A model generated the notes under the pieces. It ran no database searches and was not told the DNA's origin. It saw nothing but the letters and a program-made list of their open reading frames with translations. Below, in pieces: positions 9,117-15,386 of a DNA stretch of 19,291 bases (positions are counted from its first letter, which is position 1; the number at the start of each line of letters is the position of its first letter). The DNA is from Fluviibacter sp039805865. GTDB taxonomy: Bacteria; Pseudomonadota; Gammaproteobacteria; Burkholderiales; Rhodocyclaceae. The stretch spans positions 1 through 19,291 of the forward strand of contig JBDLTI010000035.1 of NCBI GenBank assembly GCA_039805865.1, read 5' to 3'. The translations under genes were made by a program, and so were the position numbers.

Positions 9117-9170
9117 AAGTCTTTGAGATTAAAGGGTCGGGTTAAACAAATACAGCGCATTCCGATCTAG

Positions 9171-9196
9171 ATAAGGGCACACCTTTGAAATTCAAG
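9171..9196 (-). promoter_or_regulatory. Candidate sigma-32 (RpoH) heat-shock promoter of htpG
   Basis: Read on the minus strand: CTTGAAT (9196-9190), an 11-nt spacer, then GCCCTTAT (9178-9171). The sigma-32 consensus is CTTGAAA, N11-16, CCCCATNT. The -35 box matches 6 of 7 and the -10 box 5 of 7 specified bases. It lies about 55 nt upstream of the htpG start and overlaps the last codons of greB, so htpG could be induced separately from greB. Heat-shock control of htpG is well known in other proteobacteria. Confidence 0.45.
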
Positions 9197-9719
9197 CGTC
9201 TGGATTAAACTGGGGCATGACCAACGATTGATAAACCACTTCCACGACTTCCAGTTCACGCTCACCCAATGGGCTGGCAAAACGGGCAACGTCACCTTCC
9301 CGGAGCTTGAGCAGTGCTTTAGCCAGGGGCGATACCCAGCTAATCCAGCCTTTAAAGGGGTCGGCTTCGTCAATGCCAACGATGCTGTAGGTGCTTTCAA
9401 CCCCGGTTTCGTCACAAACCACTACCGTAGCGCCAAAAAACACCTGATCCCGGTGCTGCTGCAGCCCCGGATCAATAATGTGCGCATTTTCCAGTCGCTT
9501 CATCAGAAATCGTATCCGGCGATCAATCTCCCGTAGGCGCTTTTTGCCATAGAGATAATCGCCATTTTCCGAGCGATCCCCATTGGATGCTGCCCAGGAA
9601 ACAATCTCAACGATTTTCGGGCGTTCGGTCTTCACCAAGAAGTCCAGCTCATCACACAAACGGCGGTGGCCACCGGGTGTCATGTAATGGCGCTGTTCAG
9701 CAGCTGCAGATTGGCTCAT
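9192..9719 (-). CDS. greB: GreB, transcript cleavage factor
   Basis: GreB binds the RNA polymerase secondary channel and stimulates cleavage of backtracked RNA. The 175-residue product has the N-terminal coiled coil with the acidic tip GDRSENGD (D48 and E51 are the metal-coordinating pair), then YGKKRLREIDRRIRFLMKRL, a hallmark of GreB rather than GreA. The C-terminal FKBP-like domain contains YSIVGIDEAD and ISWVSPLAKALL. ATG 9719 is preceded by a GACGGA-like ribosome site; the alternative TTG at 9740 would coincide with the predicted transcription start. htpG follows 75 nt downstream on the same strand. A shortened acidic-loop GreA is excluded by the KKRLREIDRRIRFL motif. Confidence 0.93.
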   Translation of the reverse strand: MSQSAAAEQRHYMTPGGHRRLCDELDFLVKTERPKIVEIVSWAASNGDRSENGDYLYGKKRLREIDRRIRFLMKRLENAHIIDPGLQQHRDQVFFGATVVVCDETGVESTYSIVGIDEADPFKGWISWVSPLAKALLKLREGDVARFASPLGERELEVVEVVYQSLVMPQFNPDA

Positions 9720-9746
9720 GGATCCGTCTTTATTAGGCAAGCCGGC

Positions 9747-9776
9747 ATTATCCTAGAGAGCAGCATCCGATGTCAC
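9747..9776 (-). promoter_or_regulatory. Candidate sigma-70 promoter of greB
   Basis: Minus-strand GTGACA (9776-9771, 5 of 6 to TTGACA), an 18-nt spacer and GATAAT (9752-9747, 5 of 6 to TATAAT). The expected start is near 9740, leaving a leader of about 20 nt before ATG 9719. This supports that start over TTG 9740. Confidence 0.55.
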
Positions 9777-9822
9777 AAAAAATTAATTGATTACACGAGC
9801 CAATTCCCTTGCATCGATTCTC

Positions 9823-9835
9823 GTTGCGGCGCAAC
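9823..9835. promoter_or_regulatory. 13-bp palindrome upstream of the fabI-like operon; possible operator
   Basis: GTTGCG-G-CGCAAC is a perfect inverted repeat centred at 9829, about 8 nt upstream of a TATAGT -10-like hexamer (9844-9849) and 34 nt before the start codon at 9869. No good -35 box is seen, so this could be a repressor or activator site for a one-turn dimeric regulator. The regulator is unknown. Confidence 0.3.
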
Positions 9836-9868
9836 ATAACGCCTATAGTATTTATATCGAGAATCGCT

Positions 9869-10651
9869 ATGCAACTGGAAACATCGAACACCACTCTCAA
9901 AGGCCTTAAAGGTCTGGTGGTCGGGATAGCCAATCAACACAGCATTGCCTGGGGTTGTGCAGAGGCATTCAGGGCAGCGGGCGCCGAACTTGCAGTGACC
10001 TATCTGAATGCCAAAGCAGAACCGCATGTTCGCCCCCTTGCCGAAAGCGTCAACGCATCAATCATCCAGGCACTGGATGTAGAGAATGATGCTGAAATGA
10101 CCGCCTTGTTCGAAAAAATTGAACAGCAATGGGGAAAGCTTGATTTTGTATTGCACTCTATCGCATTTGCGCCCCTCGAAGATCTGCATGGCGTCGTACT
10201 TGATACCAGCCGGGAAGGCTTTGCCCGGGCAATGGATATCTCCTGCCATAGCCTGATTCGCCTTGCCCGCCATGCTGCCCCCTTGATGAAAGATGGTGGC
10301 GCACTACTGACGATGAGCTACGAAGGCGCCAATCGTGTCGCACCCCACTACGGCATCATGGGTCTGGCTAAAGCTTCACTTGAGGCAGCTACCCGCGCAT
10401 TAGCAGCGGAGCTTGGACCCCAAAACATATCCGTCAATGCGATCTCCCCCGGCCCCATTGCAACGCGTGCCGCCTCGGGCATCCTCGAATTTGATCACCT
10501 GATGCAAGACAGCATCGAACATGCCCCGTTACGACGCCTGGTGACCATCGAAGAGGTTGGTGCGCTGGCAACCTTACTGGCCAGCCCAGCTGGGCGCGGC
10601 ATTACCGGTGACGTTATTGTCGTTGATGGCGGACGCCACATTCTCTATTGA
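9869..10651 (+). CDS. fabI: FabI-like enoyl-[acyl-carrier-protein] reductase (NADH)
   Basis: A short-chain dehydrogenase/reductase of the FabI type, which reduces the enoyl-ACP double bond in fatty acid elongation. The 260-residue product has the FabI cofactor motif GIANQHSIAWG at 19-29, SIAFAPLEDLHG at 97-108 and CHSLIRLA at 126-133. The active-site set is Y151, Y161 and K168 within MSYEGANR and HYGIMGLAK, followed by NAISPGPIATRAASGI and a C-terminal VVDGG. ATG 9869 gives the normal N-terminus; a TTG at 9809 would add 20 unrelated residues. It forms a two-gene unit with the MaoC-Pta fusion 14 nt downstream. It may be the housekeeping FabI or a paralogue devoted to that pathway; the sequence alone does not decide. 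Confidence 0.85.
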   Translation: MQLETSNTTLKGLKGLVVGIANQHSIAWGCAEAFRAAGAELAVTYLNAKAEPHVRPLAESVNASIIQALDVENDAEMTALFEKIEQQWGKLDFVLHSIAFAPLEDLHGVVLDTSREGFARAMDISCHSLIRLARHAAPLMKDGGALLTMSYEGANRVAPHYGIMGLAKASLEAATRALAAELGPQNISVNAISPGPIATRAASGILEFDHLMQDSIEHAPLRRLVTIEEVGALATLLASPAGRGITGDVIVVDGGRHILY

Positions 10652-10665
10652 TTCCATCCAAAGAT

Positions 10666-12087
10666 ATGTCACATTCATACAGCCTAGATAAGTTTTGCGG
10701 GGACGTTATCGAGAACCACCCGTTCGATGAAATTGAAATCGGAGATAACGCTTCAATATCACGCACCGTGACCGTTGAAGACCTACGCATGTTTGCTGCT
10801 GCCACGGGGGATGCCAATCCCAACATGCTGGATCCGGAGTTTGCAGACAGTAGTATTTACCGAGAGGTCATTGCCCACGGGATGTGGTCTGGCGCCATGC
10901 TGGTTAACCTATTAGGTAGCGAACTGCCTGGTTTGGGCACGATCTTAGTTGATCAAAACCTGCGCTACCTACGCCCGATTATGGTGGGTGATACGGTTAC
11001 CTTCAAGATTACTGTTGAGCGCAAATATGAACGAACAAAACACGTGCTATTTGATGCTGAAGTTATCCTGGAAAGTGGCCAAAGAGCCGTTACGGGCACC
11101 CTTGAAGTGCTGGCGCCTACCAATAAAATCTCGCGCCAAAAACTTTGCGTACCCAAGGCAACCCTATCTACGCATACGGAACGCTTTCAGGCATTTGTGG
11201 CTACAGCAGAAGGCATGGATCCTGTTTGTACGGCAGTTATCCACCCCTGTGATGAAGAATCGCTCAAGGGTGCAGTACTTGCAGCAGAAATCGGCCTTAT
11301 CAACCCGATTCTGATTGGTCCAAGCGAACGAATACGTCAGTTAGCCCAATCACTCGGACTGAACATTGACCCCTACCGGATTGTTGATACGCCTTATAGC
11401 CAGGAATCTGCACGAATTGGTGTGGAACTCGCCCGTAAGGGTGAAGCACATGCGCTGATGAAGGGTAGTCTACATACAGATGAAATGATGAGCGCGGTGG
11501 TAAGCCGCACGACAGGTCTCAGAACCGCGCGGCGCATATCACATGTATTCCGCATGGATGTACGCACCTATGGCAAACCGCTACTGATTACTGATGCGGC
11601 TATCAACATATACCCGGATCTGATGACCAAAGCAGACATCATCCAGAATGTGATTGATCTGGCTCATGTTCTCGGCTTACAAGACCCGAAAGTGGCCATC
11701 CTCTCCGCAGTCGAAACCATCAACCCGAAGATCCAATCAACAATTGATGCCGCAGCACTTTGCAAGATGGCGGATCGAGGTCAAATCAAGGGCGGGACAC
11801 TCGATGGACCGCTGGCCTTTGACAACGCAGTTTCACTAGACGCTGCCAAGACCAAAGGGATCAAGTCGTCGGTTGCCGGTCTTGCGGATATTCTGGTGGT
11901 GCCCGATCTGGAATCTGGCAATATGGTGGCCAAGCAGCTGGAATACCTGGCAGGCGCCGTACCGGCGGGCATCGTACTGGGCGCCAAGGTGCCTATTATT
12001 CTGACCTCGCGCGCTGACAATGCCGAGACACGTATGGCTTCGTGTGTATTAGCCGTGTGTATTGCGAACGCTAACAAACAAAAATAA
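10666..12087 (+). CDS. Bifunctional MaoC-type enoyl-CoA hydratase / phosphate acyl(acetyl/butyryl)transferase
   Basis: A 473-residue fusion. Residues about 20-150 form a MaoC hot-dog hydratase domain (SRTVTVEDLRMFAAATGD, VIAHGMWSGAMLV, PGLGTILVDQNLRYLRPIMVGD). Residues about 172-470 form a phosphotransacetylase/phosphotransbutyrylase domain (AEIGLINPILIGP, HALMKGSLHTDEMM, PLLITDAAINIYPDL, VPIILTSRADNAETRMASC). Such fusions are known as enoyl-CoA hydratase/phosphate acetyltransferase and would interconvert acyl-CoA and acyl phosphate. In R-specific hydratases the catalytic pair is Asp and His in the pattern D-x-N-P-x-H. Here it reads D49-A-N51-P52-N53-M54, so the His is replaced by Met. The hydratase half may be inactive or altered. 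ATG 10666 was chosen over TTG 10648, which overlaps the fabI stop. No acetate or butyrate kinase gene is adjacent. Confidence 0.88.
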   Translation: MSHSYSLDKFCGDVIENHPFDEIEIGDNASISRTVTVEDLRMFAAATGDANPNMLDPEFADSSIYREVIAHGMWSGAMLVNLLGSELPGLGTILVDQNLRYLRPIMVGDTVTFKITVERKYERTKHVLFDAEVILESGQRAVTGTLEVLAPTNKISRQKLCVPKATLSTHTERFQAFVATAEGMDPVCTAVIHPCDEESLKGAVLAAEIGLINPILIGPSERIRQLAQSLGLNIDPYRIVDTPYSQESARIGVELARKGEAHALMKGSLHTDEMMSAVVSRTTGLRTARRISHVFRMDVRTYGKPLLITDAAINIYPDLMTKADIIQNVIDLAHVLGLQDPKVAILSAVETINPKIQSTIDAAALCKMADRGQIKGGTLDGPLAFDNAVSLDAAKTKGIKSSVAGLADILVVPDLESGNMVAKQLEYLAGAVPAGIVLGAKVPIILTSRADNAETRMASCVLAVCIANANKQK

Positions 12088-12109
12088 AGCCAGCGGCAAT
12101 TCGCTGGCT
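12077..12109 (-). terminator. Intrinsic terminator of the fdxA-CBS operon, overlapping the convergent gene end
   Basis: An 8-bp stem AGCCAGCG/CGCTGGCT (12088-12095 with 12102-12109) has a 6-nt loop. On the minus strand it is followed directly by TTATTTTTGTTTG, a good U-tract. On the plus strand only a poor T-run follows, so it mainly serves the minus-strand genes, although it begins right after the plus-strand stop codon at 12087. Confidence 0.75.
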
Positions 12110-12130
12110 TCATGGGGAGGCGACAACGAT

Positions 12131-12580
12131 TTAGTCGTTGCCGTCTTCCGCTGGCCAGTTCCTGATAAAGTTCTTGAGCATCCGGTTTTCGAACCCCTGC
12201 TCTTCCAGAACGGCTTTAGCAACATCCATAAACGACACAACGCCCATCAGCACCTTGCCATCAATCACTGGCACATAGCGCTGGTGATGGTTAACGAGAA
12301 GCTCGCGTACCGCTTCAATCGGCATGTCAGGACGAGCAACAACCGGCTCAGAGACTTTAAAGTCAGCGACCGTCATGGCAGAGAGATCGCCCTTGGTCTT
12401 ACCTACGGCTTGCAGAACCTCACGGAAGGTAATCAGGCCTGTCATTTCGCCGCCATCCATCACAACCAGCGAACCAGCGTCGTGCTCGGTCAAAGCTTCT
12501 ACTGCTTGCGCAAGGCTCGCAGCTGATTGGGTGGTGTAAAGCACATTACCCTTGAGCTTCAGTATTTCCTGTACCAGCAT
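12131..12580 (-). CDS. Two-CBS-domain protein
   Basis: A small 149-residue soluble protein made almost entirely of a CBS pair (Bateman module). CBS1 is at about 8-65 (AVEALTEHDAGSLVVMDGGEMTGLITFREVL) in two pieces, and CBS2 at about 72-130 (VRELLVNHHQRYVPVIDGKVLMGVVSFMDVAKAVL). Such modules usually bind adenine nucleotides and sense energy state, but no effector domain is attached, so the target is unknown. It starts 18 nt after the fdxA stop on the same strand, suggesting co-transcription. The ribosome site is weak. Confidence 0.85.
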   Translation of the reverse strand: MLVQEILKLKGNVLYTTQSAASLAQAVEALTEHDAGSLVVMDGGEMTGLITFREVLQAVGKTKGDLSAMTVADFKVSEPVVARPDMPIEAVRELLVNHHQRYVPVIDGKVLMGVVSFMDVAKAVLEEQGFENRMLKNFIRNWPAEDGND

Positions 12581-12598
12581 AAGTTTTCGTTTTCTATC

Positions 12599-12922
12599 TT
12601 ATCGTTCTAGATCAGCCAGCTTGCCAGCCTGGCCATTAAAGCTATCAGCGTCCGGCAATGGGTCTTTGCGTTCAGCGATGACCGGCCAGTTTTTAGCCAG
12701 CGCCGCATTCAGTGCAATAAACGCTTCCTGACCTGCCGGCACATCATCTTCAGCATAAATTGCCTCAGCCGGGCATTCGGCAACACACAGAGTGCAATCG
12801 ATACACTCGTCCGGGTCGATCACCAGAAAATTAGGTCCCTCGTGAAAACAATCCACCGGGCATACGTCCACACAATCCGTGTACTTGCACTTGATGCAGT
12901 TGTCGGTAACAACGTACGTCAT
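12599..12922 (-). CDS. fdxA: FdxA-type 7Fe (3Fe-4S/4Fe-4S) ferredoxin
   Basis: A 107-residue electron carrier. Cysteines are at 9, 12, 17, 21 (NCIKCKYTDCVDVCP) and 40, 43, 46, 50 (CIDCTLCVAECP). In the Azotobacter-type 7Fe ferredoxins the cysteines matching 9, 17 and 50 bind the 3Fe-4S cluster, those matching 21, 40, 43 and 46 bind the 4Fe-4S cluster, and 12 is free. The C-terminal extension (about 60-107, including NAALAKNWPVI) is typical of FdxA. An AGGAG ribosome site lies 10 nt before ATG 12922. The gene is upstream of the CBS gene and divergent from trxA across a 242-nt gap. Confidence 0.93.
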   Translation of the reverse strand: MTYVVTDNCIKCKYTDCVDVCPVDCFHEGPNFLVIDPDECIDCTLCVAECPAEAIYAEDDVPAGQEAFIALNAALAKNWPVIAERKDPLPDADSFNGQAGKLADLER

Positions 12923-13164
12923 TCTTTCTAAACTCCTGATAAATGGTGCACTACTTCACTTTAATGAGCATACCATGGGCACTGCGTATACAGAGCAACA
13001 TTAAACGCACGACAATAATGCCAACTGCCCCATTTTAATTAAATCAAAACAACTTGCCCATTGCGAATTCTTGCGGCAAACTGCATATGTTTGGTTAGTT
13101 CGAATGTGCAACTACCCGAAACGATCATTTCAATCACTTCATTATTCATTTGAGGCAATGCGCT

Positions 13165-13491
13165 ATGAGCGAACATATTGTCCACGTCACTGACAGCTCT
13201 TTCGCTGACGACGTTACCAATTCGAACGTACCTGTTCTGCTCGACTTCTGGGCTGAATGGTGCGGCCCTTGCAAAATGATTGCGCCGATCTTGGACGATA
13301 TCGCCAAGGACTACGTCGGCAAAGTCAAAGTTGCCAAGATCAATATCGATGAGAACCAACAGACGCCCGCTCAGTTTGGCGTACGTGGTATTCCAACGCT
13401 GATGCTGTTCAAAAACGGCTCGGTAGAAGCTACCAAGGTTGGCGCACTCTCGAAGTCGCAACTGGTTGCCTTCCTCGACGGTCACCTGTAG
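13165..13491 (+). CDS. trxA: Thioredoxin 1
   Basis: A 108-residue cytoplasmic dithiol reductant. The active site WCGPC is at 32-36 and the cis-proline at P77 (RGIPTLMLF). It has the usual D-F-W-A-E lead-in and ends in LVAFLDGHL. A GAGG ribosome site lies 9 nt before ATG 13165. A TTG at 13150 would add five residues and place the ribosome site inside the gene, so it is unlikely. trxA immediately before rho is a conserved order in proteobacteria. A terminator hairpin follows the stop. Confidence 0.96.
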   Translation: MSEHIVHVTDSSFADDVTNSNVPVLLDFWAEWCGPCKMIAPILDDIAKDYVGKVKVAKINIDENQQTPAQFGVRGIPTLMLFKNGSVEATKVGALSKSQLVAFLDGHL

Positions 13492-13496
13492 TATCA

Positions 13497-13525
13497 CGGG
13501 GTGGGCATGTACCACCCCGCGTTTT
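13497..13525 (+). terminator. Intrinsic terminator of trxA
   Basis: An 8-bp stem CGGGGTGG/CCACCCCG (13497-13504 with 13512-13519) with a 7-nt loop is followed by CGTTTTA. It separates trxA from rho transcription. Confidence 0.75.
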
Positions 13526-13589
13526 ACGTAGCAATATTCGCAACACCCCATGATCAGAGCAATTCTGGTCGTGAATGCAAAAGAATTCA

Positions 13590-13665
13590 GACGACCTTAA
13601 CACCTGCTCTCTGACATTGCTTCTGCAAGCCGCTTGAATAACCAAGCTCCCAGCCCTTTCGTAAC
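13590..13665 (+). promoter_or_regulatory. rho: C-rich, G-poor stretch in the rho leader; possible rut site
   Basis: Within the 242-nt gap between trxA and rho, this stretch has about 27 C and 12 G in 76 bases, with many YC dinucleotides and no obvious stable hairpin. That is the composition Rho prefers for loading. Autoregulation of rho by termination in its own leader is known in E. coli; its presence here is inferred. Confidence 0.3.
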
Positions 13666-13733
13666 GTTCTTGCACAAATGACGTACGTGTTACGAATAGG
13701 CATGACCTTATATCGCACCTTTGCGCTACACCT

Positions 13734-14993
13734 ATGCATCTTTCCGAACTCAAGTCCAAGCATGTCAGCCAACTGATTGACATGGCCACCACTGCTGGCA
13801 TCGAACACGCCAACCGCCTGCGCAAACAGGAACTTATCTTTGCCTTGCTTAAAGAGCATGCGAAGACCGGCGAAACTATCTGCGGCGATGGCTGCCTGGA
13901 AGTGATGCAGGAAGGCTACGGCTTTCTGCGTGCCGCAGAATCGTCCTATCTGGCCAGCTCGGATGACATTTATGTCTCTCCGTCCCAGATGCGCCGCTAC
14001 AACCTGCGTAATGGCGACACGATTGACGGTGAAATCCGCATGCCGCGTGAAGGCGAGCGTTACTTTGCCCTCACCAAGGTTGATCGCATTAACGGCGAAG
14101 CGCCGGATGCCTGCAAGAACAAGATCCTCTTTGAAAACCTGACACCGCTGCACCCAAATGAACCACTGCGTCTGGAGCGCGACAGCAAAACCGAAGAAAA
14201 CCTCACGTCACGCATCATTGACATGGTGGCCCCGATTGGTAAAGGACAGCGTGGCCTGCTGGTGGCATCGCCGAAATCCGGCAAAACCGTCATGCTGCAG
14301 AATATTGCGCACGCCATTACGGCCAGTCACCCCGATGTGGTGCTCATCGTCTTGCTGATCGACGAACGTCCGGAAGAAGTGACCGAAATGCAGCGCTCCG
14401 TGCGCGGCGAAGTGATTGCCTCGACCTTCGACGAACCTCCTGTACGTCACGTGCAAGTGGCTGAGATGGTGATTGAAAAGGCCAAGCGCCTGGTCGAGCA
14501 TAAGAAGGATGTGGTCATTCTGCTGGACTCCATCACCCGCCTCGCCCGTGCTTACAATACTGTACAGCCCGCCTCCGGCAAGGTACTGTCAGGTGGTGTC
14601 GATGCCAACGCCCTGCAAAAACCGAAGCGCTTCTTCGGTGCAGCCCGTAATATCGAAGAAGGTGGTTCGCTGACCATTATCGCGACCGCCCTGATCGACA
14701 CTGGCAGCCGCATGGATGATGTGATCTACGAAGAATTCAAAGGCACCGGCAACATGGAGATCCATCTGGATCGCAAGATGTCGGAAAAACGCCTGTATCC
14801 ATCCATCAACGTCAATCGCTCGGGCACCCGCCGCGAAGAACTGCTTATTCCGCAGGAAATCCTGCAGAAGATCTGGGTTCTACGCAAACTGCTCTACCCG
14901 ATGGACGATCTGGAAGCCATGGAATTCCTGCTCGACAAGGTTCGTTCCACCAAGAACAACGCCGAATTCTTCGATGCGATGCGCCGTGGATAA
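13734..14993 (+). CDS. rho: Transcription termination factor Rho
   Basis: Rho is a hexameric RNA-dependent ATPase that releases transcripts. The 419-residue protein is full length. The N-terminal three-helix region (MHLSELKSKHVSQLI, LRKQELIFALLKEHAK) is followed by the RNA-binding cold-shock-like domain with GYGFLR at 61-66 and YVSPSQMRRYNLRNGD around 80-95. The ATPase domain has Walker A (ASPKSGKT, 178-185), LLIDERPEEVTEM, Walker B (VVILLDSITRLARAYN), the Q-loop region SGGVDANALQKPKRFFGAARN and the R-loop GSLTIIATAL. The C-terminus is normal. No strong ribosome site precedes ATG 13734. Confidence 0.98.
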   Translation: MHLSELKSKHVSQLIDMATTAGIEHANRLRKQELIFALLKEHAKTGETICGDGCLEVMQEGYGFLRAAESSYLASSDDIYVSPSQMRRYNLRNGDTIDGEIRMPREGERYFALTKVDRINGEAPDACKNKILFENLTPLHPNEPLRLERDSKTEENLTSRIIDMVAPIGKGQRGLLVASPKSGKTVMLQNIAHAITASHPDVVLIVLLIDERPEEVTEMQRSVRGEVIASTFDEPPVRHVQVAEMVIEKAKRLVEHKKDVVILLDSITRLARAYNTVQPASGKVLSGGVDANALQKPKRFFGAARNIEEGGSLTIIATALIDTGSRMDDVIYEEFKGTGNMEIHLDRKMSEKRLYPSINVNRSGTRREELLIPQEILQKIWVLRKLLYPMDDLEAMEFLLDKVRSTKNNAEFFDAMRRG

Positions 14994-15001
14994 CAAATCC
15001 A

Positions 15002-15030
15002 TTGCAATTGCTTGAAAATTCAGCGATAAT
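15002..15030 (+). promoter_or_regulatory. Candidate sigma-70 promoter of rpmE
   Basis: TTGCAA (15002-15007), a 17-nt spacer and GATAAT (15025-15030, 5 of 6 to TATAAT). The predicted start is near 15037, leaving a leader of about 58 nt before ATG 15095. It lies just after the rho stop codon, so rpmE can be expressed independently. Confidence 0.5.
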
Positions 15031-15094
15031 TCAACGCTTAAGTGATCCCGCCACAATCGCCGGATCGGTGTAACTAAAACTAGGATTCTTTCAA

Positions 15095-15310
15095 ATGAAG
15101 TCTGGCATCCACCCCGAATACAAAGATATCGAAGTCACCTGCTCCTGCGGTGAGAAGTTCACGACCAAGTCGACCATGAACAAGGCATTGAACATTGAAG
15201 TTTGTTCGAACTGCCACCCGTTCTACACCGGCAAGCAGAAGATCGTGGATACGGCTGGCCGTGTCGAGAAGTTCCGTCAGAAATTCGGCGGCCTGCGCAA
15301 GTCTGTCTAA
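15095..15310 (+). CDS. rpmE: 50S ribosomal protein L31 (zinc-binding form)
   Basis: A 71-residue ribosomal protein. It keeps all four zinc cysteines (C16, C18, C37, C40 in TCSCGE and EVCSNCHPFYTG), so it is the zinc-containing L31 rather than the cysteine-free paralogue made under zinc limitation. Its C-terminus GRVEKFRQKFGGL is typical. An AGGA ribosome site lies 9 nt before the ATG, and a strong hairpin terminator follows. Confidence 0.97.
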   Translation: MKSGIHPEYKDIEVTCSCGEKFTTKSTMNKALNIEVCSNCHPFYTGKQKIVDTAGRVEKFRQKFGGLRKSV

Positions 15311-15333
15311 GACCTTCGCACGATCGAACGATC

Positions 15334-15358
15334 AAAGGGCAGCCTAGGCTGCCCTTTT
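15334..15358 (+). terminator. Intrinsic terminator of rpmE
   Basis: The near-perfect palindrome AAAGGGCAGC-CTAG-GCTGCCCTTTT forms a 10-bp stem with a CTAG loop and ends in a T run. Its minus-strand reading also ends in A/T pairs, but no minus-strand gene needs it. Confidence 0.8.
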
Positions 15359-15386
15359 GCTTTACGCGTTTTACAATCGGCACATT

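Noticed and set aside
12062..12526. A 154-codon plus-strand open frame overlapping the CBS-domain gene
   Set aside because: It would start inside the MaoC-Pta gene and run antisense through the terminator and the CBS gene; no recognisable protein.
13039..13551. A 170-codon minus-strand open frame opposite trxA
   Set aside because: Its translation looks like no known protein, and it covers the antisense of the complete, well-recognised trxA and the trxA terminator.
13586..13597. TTCAGACGACCT, the reverse complement of a DNA uptake sequence dialect of the Neisseria mucosa type (AGGTCGTCTGAA)
   Set aside because: I found only one exact copy in 19 kb. Genomes that use uptake sequences carry about one per kilobase, so this is probably a chance match.
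13550..13600. A 16-codon open frame (ATG 13550 to TAA 13600) in the rho leader that could be a leader peptide
   Set aside because: It has no ribosome site, no attenuator-like hairpin follows, and it shows no likeness to the E. coli rho leader peptide.
15043..15066. Short inverted GATCC/GGATC pair in the rpmE leader, considered as a regulatory hairpin
   Set aside because: Only 5 bp pair across a 13-nt loop, too weak to call a structure or a riboswitch.
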